A DNA stretch of 64,000 nucleotides from Reticulitermes lucifugus (taxonomy: Eukaryota > Arthropoda > Insecta > Blattodea > Rhinotermitidae). The position numbers and the translations under genes are program-made. Positions 11,941 through 23,958 of the stretch are shown piece after piece. Location: contig JAKCWW010000129.1 in NCBI GenBank assembly GCA_026260175.1, positions 1,321 through 65,320 on the forward strand, given 5' to 3'. Numbering within the stretch: the first letter of the stretch is position 1; the number at the start of each line of letters is the position of its first letter. The notes beneath the pieces are model-generated. The model had not been told where the DNA came from and did no database searches. It saw nothing but the letters and a program-made list of their open reading frames with translations.

Positions 11941-12869
11941 CAATGTTCAAATTTACCAATTTTATCACGTCTGTAATTATTTGACGGAATACTAGGATGC
12001 ATGTATTCACTGTGGACGACTTGCGTTTTCTACACAGTTTGGATTCCTTTACAAGGCGCATTCGAGCAACGTTCTTTCATGCAACGCATAATTCTATATT
12101 CCCTTTGCGAAGTCGCATACGATTCAGATTCTGAGCAAGACAGGTTTTACACTTGCGTTTAGGTGTTGACGGAGTAGCCATAAAACTGATACTTAATAAT
12201 GCTTATGTGTTTAGCAGTGTAGCGGAGTTTCACAACTTGTTTATATAGCCATGCACAAGGTACGGTAGAGAGTTAGCAAGTAACCGCTTGTGGTTTGCAG
12301 TGCAGCTGGAGATTAGACGAGCGAGACAAGACAGTCTCTCTTTAACACGTCGCCTCTGTTTGGTGGTTTGTATATAACAATGAGAGGAAGTTAGTGTTAA
12401 TGATTATTGGAGCACCGCCATGACAGTTTCTAAGAGAAGCAATTAAAGAACCACTTCGCCACGACGGACTATTAATTAAAGAAGCAAAACGTCATATATT
12501 CTTTGTAATCCCGACTAGTTACCGCATGTGTTTTTGTTCTTAGTGACGATTATGTTTGTAGTCGCTTTCGTCACAGGAAGGGTGTACAGATCCACATTAC
12601 GTAGTTGGAAGGAAGCCAAATTATGTCCTTACGTAAAGTGAACCATGACACTTGAAAGAAAAACATTTTTTATTTTACTACTCATATTATAGTTAGTACT
12701 GTAACTGTTATCATCGTCAATATACCAAAGGAAATGGTATTTAGAATCAATTAAAATTGAACGACATTTGTATCTACCATATTGAGTTAATGAGATATGG
12801 AGACGGTTACTTGCGGTTGGCGGGTCTCAGTAGTTTGTTATCGGAGTTTATTTCATATGAGTATCTTAA
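11941..12869. other. Unassigned noncoding DNA
   Basis: No gene or repeat recognised in this stretch. Confidence 0.5.
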
Positions 12870-13140
12870 GGCCGATCCGGTAGCTCTGCGGTCTAAGGCG
12901 TAGGTTAAAGCCGCTTGATTGCTGAGATCGCGGGTTCGAATTACGCTGAGGGTATGGATGTTTTTCTGTTGTGTGTGTTATGTAGGTAGCGGCCTCTGCG
13001 ACGAGCTGATCACTCGTTCAGAGGAGTCCTACCTGGTGTGTGTATGTATGTCTAATTGTGTGTGATCTAGAGGCCTTAACAATGAGGCGGTCTGGGCCCG
13101 AGTTGGACTAAAGCGCCACAGAAGGAAAGAGTGTTCTTAA
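12870..13140 (+). mobile_element. SINE-A, tRNA-derived
   Basis: It begins GGCCGATCCGGTAGCTCTGC, with an A-box-like stretch TCTGCGGTCTAAGGCG. The B-box-like stretch GCGGGTTCGAATTACGC follows. The tail carries CTCTGCGACGAGCTGATCAC and TCGTTCAGAGGAGTCCTACC, both shared with the copies at 41711 and 21061. TCTTAA sits next to both ends, but a full target duplication is not clear. Confidence 0.8.
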
Positions 13141-16100
13141 AGATACATTCGTCTTTTAAAATCCCATAAACTTTTGATTCTACAAATCTGCCATTTTTTC
13201 AAATAATATTGAACCTGAGAAAGCTAAAGAGTATAAATAACATAAAGAGGATAACGTGAAAATTATTAGAAGAAATAGATAATATTACAGCATGTTTTCA
13301 CTATCTGGTTGTAATCATCAGAGGATTCTTTTGACAGGTGTCGTAAGGAAAACATATGGTTATTCCCGAAGAAATTCTACGCTTTAGAAAAAATGGATAA
13401 AACTCAATAGTTAAACAAGAAATTGAATAGAGCAGCATTTTTAATGTTTCCTGCTTATTATTTAGTCAACCCCTTCTCCTTTTAAAAGAAAAGTGAGAAG
13501 AAAGTGAACTGGTTAGAGGAAATGGGATACCATAATTTTCCTTACCTGATAAAGTGCACGTAGCTACCAGAACACAAGTTCGTTATCCCCCAACACAACC
13601 ACTCGTTAACACTATAACACAGTACGTGTTCTGCCATATCACGTTGTGCTAAAATATAAAACGTATTTTTCATCTTGGAATGGACCTACACAGTCTACGT
13701 TTTCCCCTCATTTTATAAATCTCGTGATTCTGTATTTCTTGAAATCCTGAAAGTATCACAGTCTCAGGAAAGATCAGATTGTTGGTATAGAAGGAGAATG
13801 CATCTCACACATGGAATTCCGTAACTTCTTAGAGTCCAATTCCATAATTCACTTTATTTATTTTTTATTTATTTAGTGTCTCAATAACTGGCCGCCTTGT
13901 CAGTTGTCGAACCAAATCCACCGAATATTAAGTAGGAATTTCACATAATCGACGAAGGTTTTAGTCTTCTTGGCGAGGATGTGAAAGGAACATCTTCAGG
14001 GAGCAGAGACCTCGTTTAGGATAATCAGGATTCTCCTCGCCTTTGGTGGAATCCGAAGTTCTTTATTCGCAGGAGCCAGTAAGTGGACTGTAACCTGAGC
14101 CACATGCATGCTGCCTACCTTCTGGTACAGTATTTAATATCCGTTTCATATTCTACTCCACACAGTTCGACACCTGTGAATTGGTTTTTGCTTGTTTATA
14201 CCAATTTTTTGTGTGCATTCCTTATATTTCCTAACCGCTCTTCTGTTATATGGTATTTTATTTTTCCAGGTTTGACCACCATAATAAAGCTTCGATAAAA
14301 GTAAAAATTATTTACCTCATTCTGCAGTTTTCTCCATCTCCCTTTACTTTCCCTTTCTTGATTACAAATCAACTAGGTTATCAAACATATTAATTTTTTG
14401 TTCTCCCATTAAGTGGATATAACAATTGTTCTCACTTATACAGAACAAAATATAAACTCCTAATTCTAGTTTTTTGAAAGGATCGAGCGAGTTAGAACTT
14501 CATACCATAGTCTAAATGTAGACTGGATGCTTCTGTTTTATATGACTTAGTAGTAATATAGTGACACAGGTTGTACCATCTCACCAGCACGTCACGAAAG
14601 CCTTGCAATGCGCAGTGTCTGGAAAGAAACCTTTATGGTAGGGATCATTATTTTCTTATACAAATAAAAGGACAGAACATTGCTATGAAATCCGTTTCAA
14701 GTCACGTAAAATTCTGTCAGAGATGATTGTATTGTGCTGAAGAGAGCTTTATTGCATTAGCATACACTGTAATCAAATTGCCGGTTACTTCGATTCTTTG
14801 TCTTTAGACAAAGAAACGACAGGCTTTGTTTTGTACAGAATAAAGAATAACGGACTCCTTCTGAGGGTAAGTAGAAATATAATTTAAAGTTTCAATCTTT
14901 GAGGTTCAAAAAAAAAAAGCAGGAATTCGCAAACGTTTAGAAAAACGAGTGGTTATGTACGTAAATCCAATGAAGGAATAAAAAGAAGGAAACAAAAGTG
15001 TTAATAAGATTTCAAGGAAGGACAATGCTAAGTAAGGTGTTTAGTAAATCTGAAGTGATTGAGCGTTAATAGGTGTACGTGTTATGTGCCTTCGCAAGTT
15101 TTGTGGGCTTATTGTGACGTCTTTAAAAAGCTGAATTATTCAACTTAGTTTGCAACTACCTAAACAGATGTGTTACTGATAATCTGGTAGTTGCAGAAAA
15201 GGTCAATAAACTTTTAGAGTTTTAAATCAACAGAATATTCTTAACCTTTTTTCAAGAGATTTTCTCATGTCACATAAATCCCGTGCGTTTCCTTGCGCCG
15301 TATTTCGTTAAGACATATTTTATTACAGTTGCCACTTCTTCATCTGGACATCCGGAATTTTATGTTTCACTCAACATTTCCGATCAGAATTTGTACGAAT
15401 TTACATATATCTTCTATTCTTGCTACATGCATTGCTGCCTTCATAAGACTACCCTGATAATAAGTATGTAACTCGGAGAACGTAGTATATTTTTGTAAGG
15501 AACTCAAGATAGTGTTCGAATTTGGCTTGTTTTCTGTTCCAAGACTATATTTTGTGTGATATAAAAAACTGCTAATTATTTATGAATCACAAATTAACTG
15601 TCGCTCAAACGACACACTTTTGTGCTTCTAAAATTCTCTTATTACTGTTTATAGAAAAGTAATAATTATTGCGTTGTGAGGGGTTTCCAGTGTCTTAACA
15701 ATTTCGTGAAGTTTTCGTCCGATTCAGAAGTTGAATAGTGAGATACACAGACATTTACGCAAGCAGTATTGTAATCTGATAAGCCAATTTTATTTTATCA
15801 AGAAGTTATAGGTAGTAATTCCAGATCCTGCCTCTCAGAACAGGCATTATCTCTTTATTAGAAAGGCCAACGTATTAATGCTCTTCAGATAAATATTGAA
15901 ACAATCAGCTGGAGAATTAGTGCCTAGATGGCCTAATTCATGATAAACAAAAAATCTAGATTTTTATGTATTGACTTCCTTCCAACCACTTCAGTATCCA
16001 ACCGAACAAATTCAGTTACCGTGAGAATGGAGGCAGAAAGTTATTCCGTAAGGTTGCAGGAAACACAGTTTGATAAGGTAAAGACTTGTCACTTTGGAAA

Positions 16101-17639
16101 TTTACATGCTTTACACAGGTCAGTGTTGGTCAGAACTTTTGTCGTTATATTGCGAAGTCCTAATAGTTATTAAAGGAACCAGAAAATGATAGCATGAACA
16201 AAAGTGGAAAATACATTTTTCAGTTGGCAGTGCAGTCCTGACGTTTCCCGAAAAGTTTCCTCTGTAAGCAATGTACGATTCATTCTGCCAAACCACTTTT
16301 ACGTTTACTTTTTCAAATCGTGTACCTTACGATCTCTAATGTTAATACAAGAGCGCATTAATTCAGGGGTTTTCTGTGGAAACCTTAGCTAGAGGTTAAA
16401 TTCTACCAGTTTTCATTAGTGTAATGTAGAAGGTAATAACATATTCCTTTACTTCTTCTTACCTAAACAACTTTATTCATATTAACTCTGCTTCAGACAG
16501 ATGTAGACCTACAGGCACGAAGTTGTCCCTGGGGCTGCCAGCGGGTTTCTATTCGTCTTTCTCAATAATCAATAACACAATTACATTCAAAATTCTCACT
16601 TTGGCAGAGTGAAGCTGAAATGTTTTCTAGCATACTCCTGGGAGAAAGCTCTCAATGTCTGGTAAGAAGAGGCAATCTCTGTTCAGTGTTAAGAATATCG
16701 TCAAGTTATTGATTGCGTCCTGTAAAACTAGGTAAGACGCGACTGAACTTGAAAAGTGAGGGCAAATATAACACGCCTGAGGAACAGAGATAGATTAGTG
16801 TAACACTCTATCGCTTCTTGCGAAACATGAGAACGGAAGTAGTTACGGTGAAAGGATTGGAGATCTTTCTTTACATGGAGACAGAAGGACCTTCCAGAAC
16901 TTTATGTACTTACCAACCCAACCCGAAAGTCTATAAATTCAGTTATTATTTAGCTGCATGGAGCATAGGCCTTCTTGAGAAGTGAATATTTACTGGTGCA
17001 GCCACAAGCTTCCTGCAATTATGAATTCCGGAATTTCATTGCCGTTTTCAAGAAGAACACTCTACTTGTCCTTATCCACAGTGAAGTGAATTCGATCAAA
17101 AAATTCGTATCATTATTCAGAGGATTTAGTTTAAATTTACACTCCCATCAGCGCAAAGGACTTTCACTCTTTTTCTTCAGCTTTTCTAACCAAAACTTTC
17201 TATAAATTTCTCTTACTTTCCATTCGTGCCACATGTCTTGTCTAGCTCACCTCCTTTGTCTTACATTGCATAGGTCTTTCCAAAGAACACGCCCAAGACC
17301 TCGGCCTTTGTGTAAGATTTCTAAACATTTCTTCTTTTCATACAGCGGGAACGTGGTAGTTCCTTGTCAAACGTCCAGTGTCGAAGAGCAGAGATTGTCA
17401 GATGTTCGCGACTAGTTAATTTATTGCAAATTTTTACAGTCAATAAAATGTCGAATCTATAAACTGTGCTCAATAATTAAGATTCCATATATTAATGAAG
17501 CATTTTATTTTTCTGAACGCTGCAACATTTATAGTAGAAGTAACATGAAAGATATGGCGCAAGATTCAGTCACATGCTCTTCAGGGGATAAGTTGTTGTG
17601 CAGTAACAATGCCGCTGCAAGCCTGGTCCCGCGAACAAG
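13141..17639. other. Unassigned noncoding DNA, 4.5 kb
   Basis: This is the longest stretch without a recognised repeat. It is AT-rich with only short frames (62-78 codons) without motifs. It may hold old, unrecognisable insertions or introns. I see no exon-like run. Confidence 0.5.
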
Positions 17640-18666
17640 TCTTTTGTGTCATTAGGTTTTCATGGGCGAAACAGATTTTCTCACAAAAACTGACTTCCAA
17701 TTAATAGAGGTGTGAGCGATGGTGTTATGAGAGTGCGACATTTCAGAGAGGCTGCAGAGATTAATGAAGTAGTCGAAAGGACGATGATGATCTGACTCGT
17801 CAGCCCAATTCTTCAATGACGGTTTTGAAAGTAGCACAAGTTGAGGAACAAATTCTGTAAAACGGAAGGGGAACAATTCCAGATTTTTCCCCTGGATAAG
17901 ATTTGTTCCTCGGAAATGCACACAACATTTTCTCTGCAGTACTGGGATACCGCAAATTATGTGCACGCTGGATACCAAGATGTTAGAAGGAAGAGCACAA
18001 AAACGATGTTTCGAGATTGCTGTTTCACTTTTTGAAAGGTCTCGAGAAGGAAACGAGTTTATGGAATCCATTGTAACATGAGATAAGACCTGGGCGCATA
18101 ATTTCGCTTACCAAAACAGGCTACAATGCACTGGAAACGCCCAAATTCGCAGAGAGGCAAGAAATTTTAAAGTGTGTCAGTTTGCTGGAAAAGTAATAAC
18201 TTTTCTGGATTACAGAAGGAGTCATCCCAATTGAATTCATGCCTCGAAACATACCGATTACAGCGACACGCTGCGACGACTGCACGAGGTAATTCGCAAA
18301 ACGAGACCTGGACAAATTTCGCGAGGTGTGATTCTTCATTAAAACAGTTATGTAACACCGCACAGGGCACGTCGGATACAGCAGTTGTTGCAGTCATTTC
18401 AGTCGGGACCTTGGACAATCCACTCTATTGTTTGGGGCGCTGAAGCAAAACTTGCTAGGTCGCCCGTTTCAAAATAATGTGAAAGTGGAAACGGATGTTT
18501 CGTAAATGGTTGCGAATGCATGAGCTCCGATTCCTGAACCACCGGAATTTTTTAAACTAGTGCCAAGGTGCACAAGCGTCCTGAGGCATTGTGCTGAAAA
18601 ATAGTGAAAGACACGAGATACATGTAATATTGTAATGAATTTTCATTGAACGTTCATTGCTTAAGG
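17640..18666 (+). mobile_element. Mariner transposon fossil (transposase remnants)
   Basis: In shifting plus-strand frames the order of mariner transposase blocks is clear. DDDLTRQP at about 17785 is followed by GYRKLCARWIPR at 17945, then FEIAVSLFERSREGNEFMES, IVT-stop-DKTWAHNF near 18070-18100 (the first catalytic Asp region), and IEFMPRNIPI near 18230. GALKQNLLGRPFQNNVKVET follows near 18440-18490. The HDNARPH and YSPDLAP motifs with the other two catalytic aspartates are not readable. Several stops and frameshifts mark an old, dead copy. Terminal inverted repeats were not found. The right side is interrupted at 18667 by a hAT-like MITE. Confidence 0.85.
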
Positions 18667-19272
18667 CAGCTGTATTCAACCTTTTTTTCCGCTTACCCCA
18701 AGATATAATTACTCTTCAACTTTGTACCCCCAAAGTTGTTGGTGCATAATTAAAGATATACACAGTCTATAATCTATATCTAAAATAAATTAAATAAATT
18801 ACATCCAAAATAATGTATTAAATAATAATTTTAAATGAGAAAAAGGAGAATCAAGCTGTTAAATAACGGCAGCGGCAATTGTCAAAGAACAAGGTAATAT
18901 GAAGGAGTGCATCAGTTTGTTTATTGCCACAACAATATTTTGAAGTAGGTTTATTGCATGGTTAAAAGAAGTGAAAAACAGTATTAGGGAAAATGTTAGC
19001 CCGCCCAATAGTGTTCAGTCACGTTCCAACGCACTATCTGGAATAAAATGAAATTAGCCGCCCAGATAAGAATCGCATGAAGGAGAGAGAGAGAAAAAAA
19101 TGACGGTCCCAAATCGCATGTTCTTACGTCTGGGTCTCTTGTGGCTAACCCTAAATCTGGCCTGATTATTCAGTGTTTATCATGAAATAATATATTTTTT
19201 TGATTTTGCGTACCCCCTAAGATGTCTGCGCGTACCCCCGGGGTTACGCGTACCCCAGGTTGAATACCACTG
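18667..19272. mobile_element. hAT-like MITE with perfect 8-bp TSD
   Basis: The left end reads CAGCTGTATTCAACCT and the right end, complemented, reads CAGTGGTATTCAACCT (14 of 16 identical). GCTTAAGG occurs directly before (18659-18666) and directly after (19273-19280), a perfect 8-bp target duplication of hAT type. GTACCCC runs lie near both ends. The 606-bp interior has no coding capacity. The intact TSD shows that it is younger than the mariner remnant it abuts. Confidence 0.9.
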
Positions 19273-19280
19273 GCTTAAGG

Positions 19281-19617
19281 AACCTTACTCAGTGAACATT
19301 TTTCATTTCGTTTATATATATCTGGCGCCATATAATCTTAGCCATTGGAAACTTGTTATATAATATACACCCCTCTTTATCCCGCTCTGGCATGTTGTTT
19401 TAAATAATGAAATATAAACGGCTATCATTCTGGTACCGGTAATTTTCGGTTTGGTATGATATTCCACCGTGATACTGTTATCAGTGGACTGGTATAAGAA
19501 TTTGCACAGATATATTATTCATACCGTGCATTTTTAGTCTATCATACATCTCTTTAACCAACAAATGCTAAACTTAGTATTCTTTATTATACAATACAAT
19601 TTACCATAAAGCTAGTC
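19281..19617. other. Unassigned noncoding DNA
   Basis: It may include the displaced right flank of the mariner fossil just after 19281, but no mariner TIR could be recognised. Confidence 0.4.
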
Positions 19618-19660
19618 CTACATGTTTCGAATCTCTATTGGGATCATTATGAGGGACTTT
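19618..19660 (-). ncRNA. Hammerhead-like motif remnant
   Basis: The minus strand reads CTCATAA (19653-19647), then GATCCCAATAGAGATTC, then GAAAC (19628-19624), then ATGTAGG. GATC and GATT can pair as a four-base stem II with one G-T pair. The arrangement matches the right arm at 53.98-54.01 kb. No inverted arms are evident here. It is probably a fragment of the same element class and is unlikely to be active. Confidence 0.3.
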
Positions 19661-21060
19661 GATTGTGAATTGCACAAATTACAAATCAACAACTACGGTA
19701 CATTTTAAAAGTACAAAATTTAAAATGTAGGATATATTAGTTGTTTTCATGGTCCACTGAAAATTAATATTAAAAAATTGAGTTAAAAATTAAGTTAAAT
19801 GTAAATAAAGAATATACGTATATATAACTTGATTTGTATAAATATATAAGAAATTTTTAAGGCAGAACGGAGGTTGAAGTGGCAACACCTGTTCTGATTA
19901 TTTATTTGTGTAAGTGCTTGATAAAATCACCCAGTGGTTAGGTCGTTCTTGATCGTGTTTCTGTCAGCATTTTTAAGCTCAGAAACCACTGAAGGGGTAT
20001 GGAAAAACATTGATCTTGGAGGGCATAAAAATTAAATAAACCGATGTTCTTAGCTTACGATCAAATGTGATTTACAAGTACTAGTAGATAAGTTGCCTCT
20101 CCGTCCAAGCACCGTGCCATTTAGGAGCATATAGGCGGTGGATGTGTAGGTCAAGTTCCAACTATTCTAGACCTCGGTATTAATTGGAGTGATTGCATTC
20201 ACGCGGACAACTAACCGCACTGAACAGAATTCCGAGTGGGTGTAAACTGCCCTGCCGGCAATGGAACAAAAGAACTGGCCTTCAGAATCCATAAAGAAGA
20301 TAAAGTAACAAATGGTGACTGTGTAAAAAAAACGTTTAGATCTACGTAAAAGTGTGTTTCGCTGTGTTAATTTTAAGAAGAAAACAAGCGTGTAAAATTT
20401 GTTTGAAATGCTGCATGTATTTCAAAGTTCTTCCTGCTGTAAGCTAAACTCTTCTCCGCCCATATGCAGTAATTTCTCATAACTGGTTCGTGCAGAATGT
20501 CGTATAAACACATTAGTCAGACATCCCACATCTCGTGACATACTTCTTTCGTCTTTTCCTGTGGCATAAGTGTGCGCACGCCCGGACCTTTCACACTTTA
20601 CTTGCGCATGTCCTTCAAGCACGCAACCACTCACCTGCACCTCACTGTCGTCTCGCCGTTAGCAGAATCGATTGCTGTTCGGCTCCAGTATGAAGGCTAC
20701 GTGTATTAGAAAATTTTTTTGAAAGGCTTGTAAGAGTTCAACAGTAGGATTAGACCCACGCAGGGAACATCTTTGTCTATGTTAAAGTATGGTATATCAG
20801 CTTTGTACGTTCAGCAGAGATGTGAGATAAACTTTACTATTAGTATTTACTGCAGTTTATCTACACTAAATATAAGTTGCAACACATGGTATTTACGGTC
20901 ACTCACGTGAAAAATTTAGGTTCCAAGTTTATGGCACCGTTTTACACGTCAGGTTTACGATGTAACACGTAATCTCAATTTTTTACTATACACATAACAC
21001 CAGTCAATATTTTGTTTCATATTTTTTTACTCTGACCTCCTCTGTGTACTCATTATAGGT
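19661..21060. other. Unassigned noncoding DNA
   Basis: Mostly AT-rich, with a more CpG-rich stretch at about 20420-20690. There the minus strand has GTGCAGGTGAGTGG, a good splice-donor match, at about 20639-20626. No protein or promoter could be supported. Confidence 0.4.
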
Positions 21061-21292
21061 GTAGAGGGTTGTTGTTGCACTTGATCACACTGACACACAC
21101 ACTCACACTCACACACATTCGGTAGGACTCGTCTGGACGAGGGATCGGCCCGTCGCAGAGACCTCTACCGGATAACACTCAAAACTTACAAGAGACAGAC
21201 ATCCATGCCCCCGGCGGTATTCGAACCCGCAATCTCAGCAAGCGAGAGGCCGCAGACCTACACCATAGAACGTGCGGCCACCGAGATCGGCT
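21061..21292 (-). mobile_element. SINE-A, tRNA-derived
   Basis: Read on the minus strand it starts AGCCGATCTCGGTGGCC, has the B-box-like TGCGGGTTCGAATACCGC, and then the SINE-A body CTCTGCGACGGGCCGATCCC and TCGTCCAGACGAGTCCTACC. The 3' part runs into a TG-rich stretch, GTGTGTGAGTGTGAGTGTG, not present in the other two copies. Confidence 0.8.
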
Positions 21293-21379
21293 TTTGTTTA
21301 CTATCACTCGCAGATTTATTCGGTTACAAATCCATATATATGTGGTGCACTAAATTCGCACTTTATAATATTCGTTGCT

Positions 21380-21450
21380 ATATTTCACATTATATTTCCC
21401 GTTGCTTCTGATATCAAATCACAAATTAAAAAACCAGCAAATGCACTGTA
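21380..21450 (+). repeat. Direct repeat unit 1 (pair with 21657-21726)
   Basis: TTTCACATTATATTTCCCGT, then CAAATCACAAATTAAAAAAC and CAGCAAA, recur about 277 bases downstream with few changes (TTTCACATTATATTCTCCGT, then CAAATCACAAATTAAAAAAC and CAACAAA). This suggests a local duplication or two copies of a small element. Confidence 0.6.
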
Positions 21451-21656
21451 TTTCTTGGTTTATCCGGTATTTGATTGCTGCGTTCTTAGTGTTTAAACTT
21501 TTTCGGTTATTATCATTGACTGTAATGTGGATATATTTTCGTGAAACCTGTTACAATTTGCAAATTTTGTTCAAACAAATGGATGCAATAGTTTTATGAA
21601 GTTTCTCCTTGGTATTACGATAGTTGTAAGCAGATTTTGCCTGTTGGAGGTTACTA

Positions 21657-21748
21657 AATTTCACATTATATTCTCCGTGCATTCTGAAATCAAATCACAA
21701 ATTAAAAAACCAACAAACAGTGCATTTGTTGTTTTTTAATTTGTGATT
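21657..21748. repeat. Direct repeat unit 2 ending in a 56-bp hairpin
   Basis: It contains the second copy of the 21380 unit. From 21693 to 21748, AATCACAAATTAAAAAACC plus AACAAA is followed by CAGTGCA and then the inverse TTTGTTGTTTTTTAATTTG plus TGATT. The arms are about 24 bp with a single one-base difference. Confidence 0.7.
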
Positions 21749-23652
21749 CGTTGTTATGTTTAAAGAATTTTTACTTACACGAAAGATATAATTTTAAATA
21801 ATTTCCGAAAATCACTTTTTATGTCTTGTCTGCCTGAAGTCAAAATGCGTATTTCATCGGGTTACGAAGCGGCATGACTTCGCCCGCGAAGAGATTTGTT
21901 GTCGCTCGAATTTGAGTTAAATCTAATTTAATAATTAGCTATTCTGACACAAATTACTATGCCTGTGAATGATCGGCCAGGTGGTAAGCCGAATAGTCAT
22001 TTTCTGTTTTCTCCCCACCCAGTGATATTGAGTCGCGTTTTACGGTGCAGCTGACCTTTGTGTCTTTACCACTGTTTCGTGGCGGAGTAACTGGGTAACT
22101 TTTACCGGAGAAGTTACGGGCAGTTTAAGCCATCGAGACGCGACTTGGTTCCTTGCTAGTGGCATGGTAAATCAGTTCGTGCATTAATGAACAATTGTGC
22201 GTCTGTACAAACAGCCGTTGCCGTAAGCAGGTAAGTTAAAAAGTGCACATTTATCCATAGTGATAAAGCCAACCACAGGAGACACAGGGACATATCCCTG
22301 AAAACGAAAATGAATCACTGCAATAGATGTTTGTTTGCAATTGAAATAATAACTATTACAATATACGTTCTGTACTATACTTTTCAAATTTTTAAACCAA
22401 AATATTATCACGTTCCATTAATTCTGCTGATAGATATTCAGGCTGGGAATCGGTGTAAGAGTAAAATCATGGCATTTATGAGTTCTGCTCGATACAACTT
22501 TTCTTGCTATCTGCACTTTCACTTCAGGCTGTCTGTACTGTATCGCTCAGAGGTTTAAATATTTCATTTCGTTTCATTGTATTTCATTTTATTTAATCTA
22601 TTGGAAACTAGAGAGAAGCCTTTGGAGGTTAGTATGGGCCTATAAAGAGAAATCTGCAAAAACAGAAAATACATTAGAACGTGTGTTTTCTTCCATGATT
22701 CAACAGGGTTTGGACAGTTCAATCCCAGTGCTCCAGTGACCATGCTTCATGAACGGGTTTTGTTGTTAACGGCATCCTGCACTGAACACTGCAAAATGAG
22801 ACTATGCGGTGTTATCACTTGTCGTTTTTCAAATGCGCTTGCACAAGACAAGCAGTTTTGTTACTTGTCGGACAGTTACTGGCCACGACATAAATACTAC
22901 AGAAGATATGTAATAAATATATCTTTGATCGCAGAACATAGTCTTCTCTTGTACCGTAAAAGGTTGCAGCGGGGAATCAAACAGCCAGGATAATCGTGGA
23001 CATGACGTCAACCAAGCAATCAAATTCTCTAAACTTCGATCCCTTCAGGGTTCAAATCGCTAGATGCCTACCTGTGCTGATTTTTTAATAAAGTAATATC
23101 GTGATCCAATATCGACAGAAGCTACCGAGGCCTAATGGAAACCATTACACGTGTGCTGAATAGCATAATATGTGACACTAATCGAAGGGGTGTTTCAAAA
23201 TCTTAATACATGATTTGACGCATTTCTTATATTAAAGTTTGCTCATATTGATCATCTCATGTAAGGCTACGTTGCAGTGGTAATCATCATGAGGCAATGA
23301 CAAATGTAGCAAACATTAAAAACTTATAGTTAATATGTGGCTGGCGGTTTGTACTTCCTTTATGCTGAAAATCAGTACTAACAACTGTACTATAACCTTC
23401 ACTTTATATTCACCGTGCATCCTTGTATAACTGATTATTTCTATCAACAAATGCACCAGGACAAGATTGTCACTATTTTCTTTATTAAAAGAGTGCCCCA
23501 ATACGCATTTCGGCAATGTAATTGCCGAAATAAAATTGTGCGGGAATTTGAAACTTTTAGCTCCATCATCCCCACATTCTTGAATGTCAAATCAGATTGG
23601 TATAACATGCAAGAAGAGTGCAAACGTGAGTCTAGGGAGCAGAGGATGAAAG
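21749..23652. other. Unassigned noncoding DNA
   Basis: About 1.9 kb of AT-rich DNA without a recognised repeat or gene. Confidence 0.5.
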
Positions 23653-23958
23653 AATGAACGTGTTGGTTATTTAGTTAGTTAGTCCCCATGTCGCTCCAAT
23701 CGCGGAGCATTGGGGGCCTCCTTTCGGANNNNNNNNNNNNNNNNNNNNNNNNNNNNNNNNNNNNNNNNNNNNNNNNNNNNNNNNNNNNNNNNNNNNNNNN
23801 NNNNNNNNNNNNNNNNNNNNNNNNNNNNNNNNNNNNNNNNNNNNNNNNNNNNNNNNNNNNNNNNNNNNNNNNNNNNNNNNCGGTCGGGATCGAACCCGCG
23901 AACCAGTGGCGAGCACGCTAACCACTAGTCCACCGAGGGCGACTAATGAACGTGTTGG
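23653..23958 (-). mobile_element. tRNA-derived SINE with 14-bp TSD, interrupted by an assembly gap
   Basis: AATGAACGTGTTGG occurs at 23653-23666 and 23945-23958, a perfect 14-bp target duplication. Between them, the minus strand begins TAGTCGCCCTCGGTGGACTA (A box near 23930) and carries CGCGGGTTCGATCCCGACC (B box, about 23903-23885). It ends TCCGAAAGGAGGCCCCCAAT and CTAACTAACTAAATAA, a CTAA-type simple tail. Bases 23729-23880 are N. The perfect duplication points to a fairly recent insertion. Confidence 0.9.

Noticed and set aside
17841-18443. Small frames at 17841-18035, 18174-18443 and minus-strand frames 17652-18418
   Set aside because: They are shadow or partial frames of the mariner fossil.
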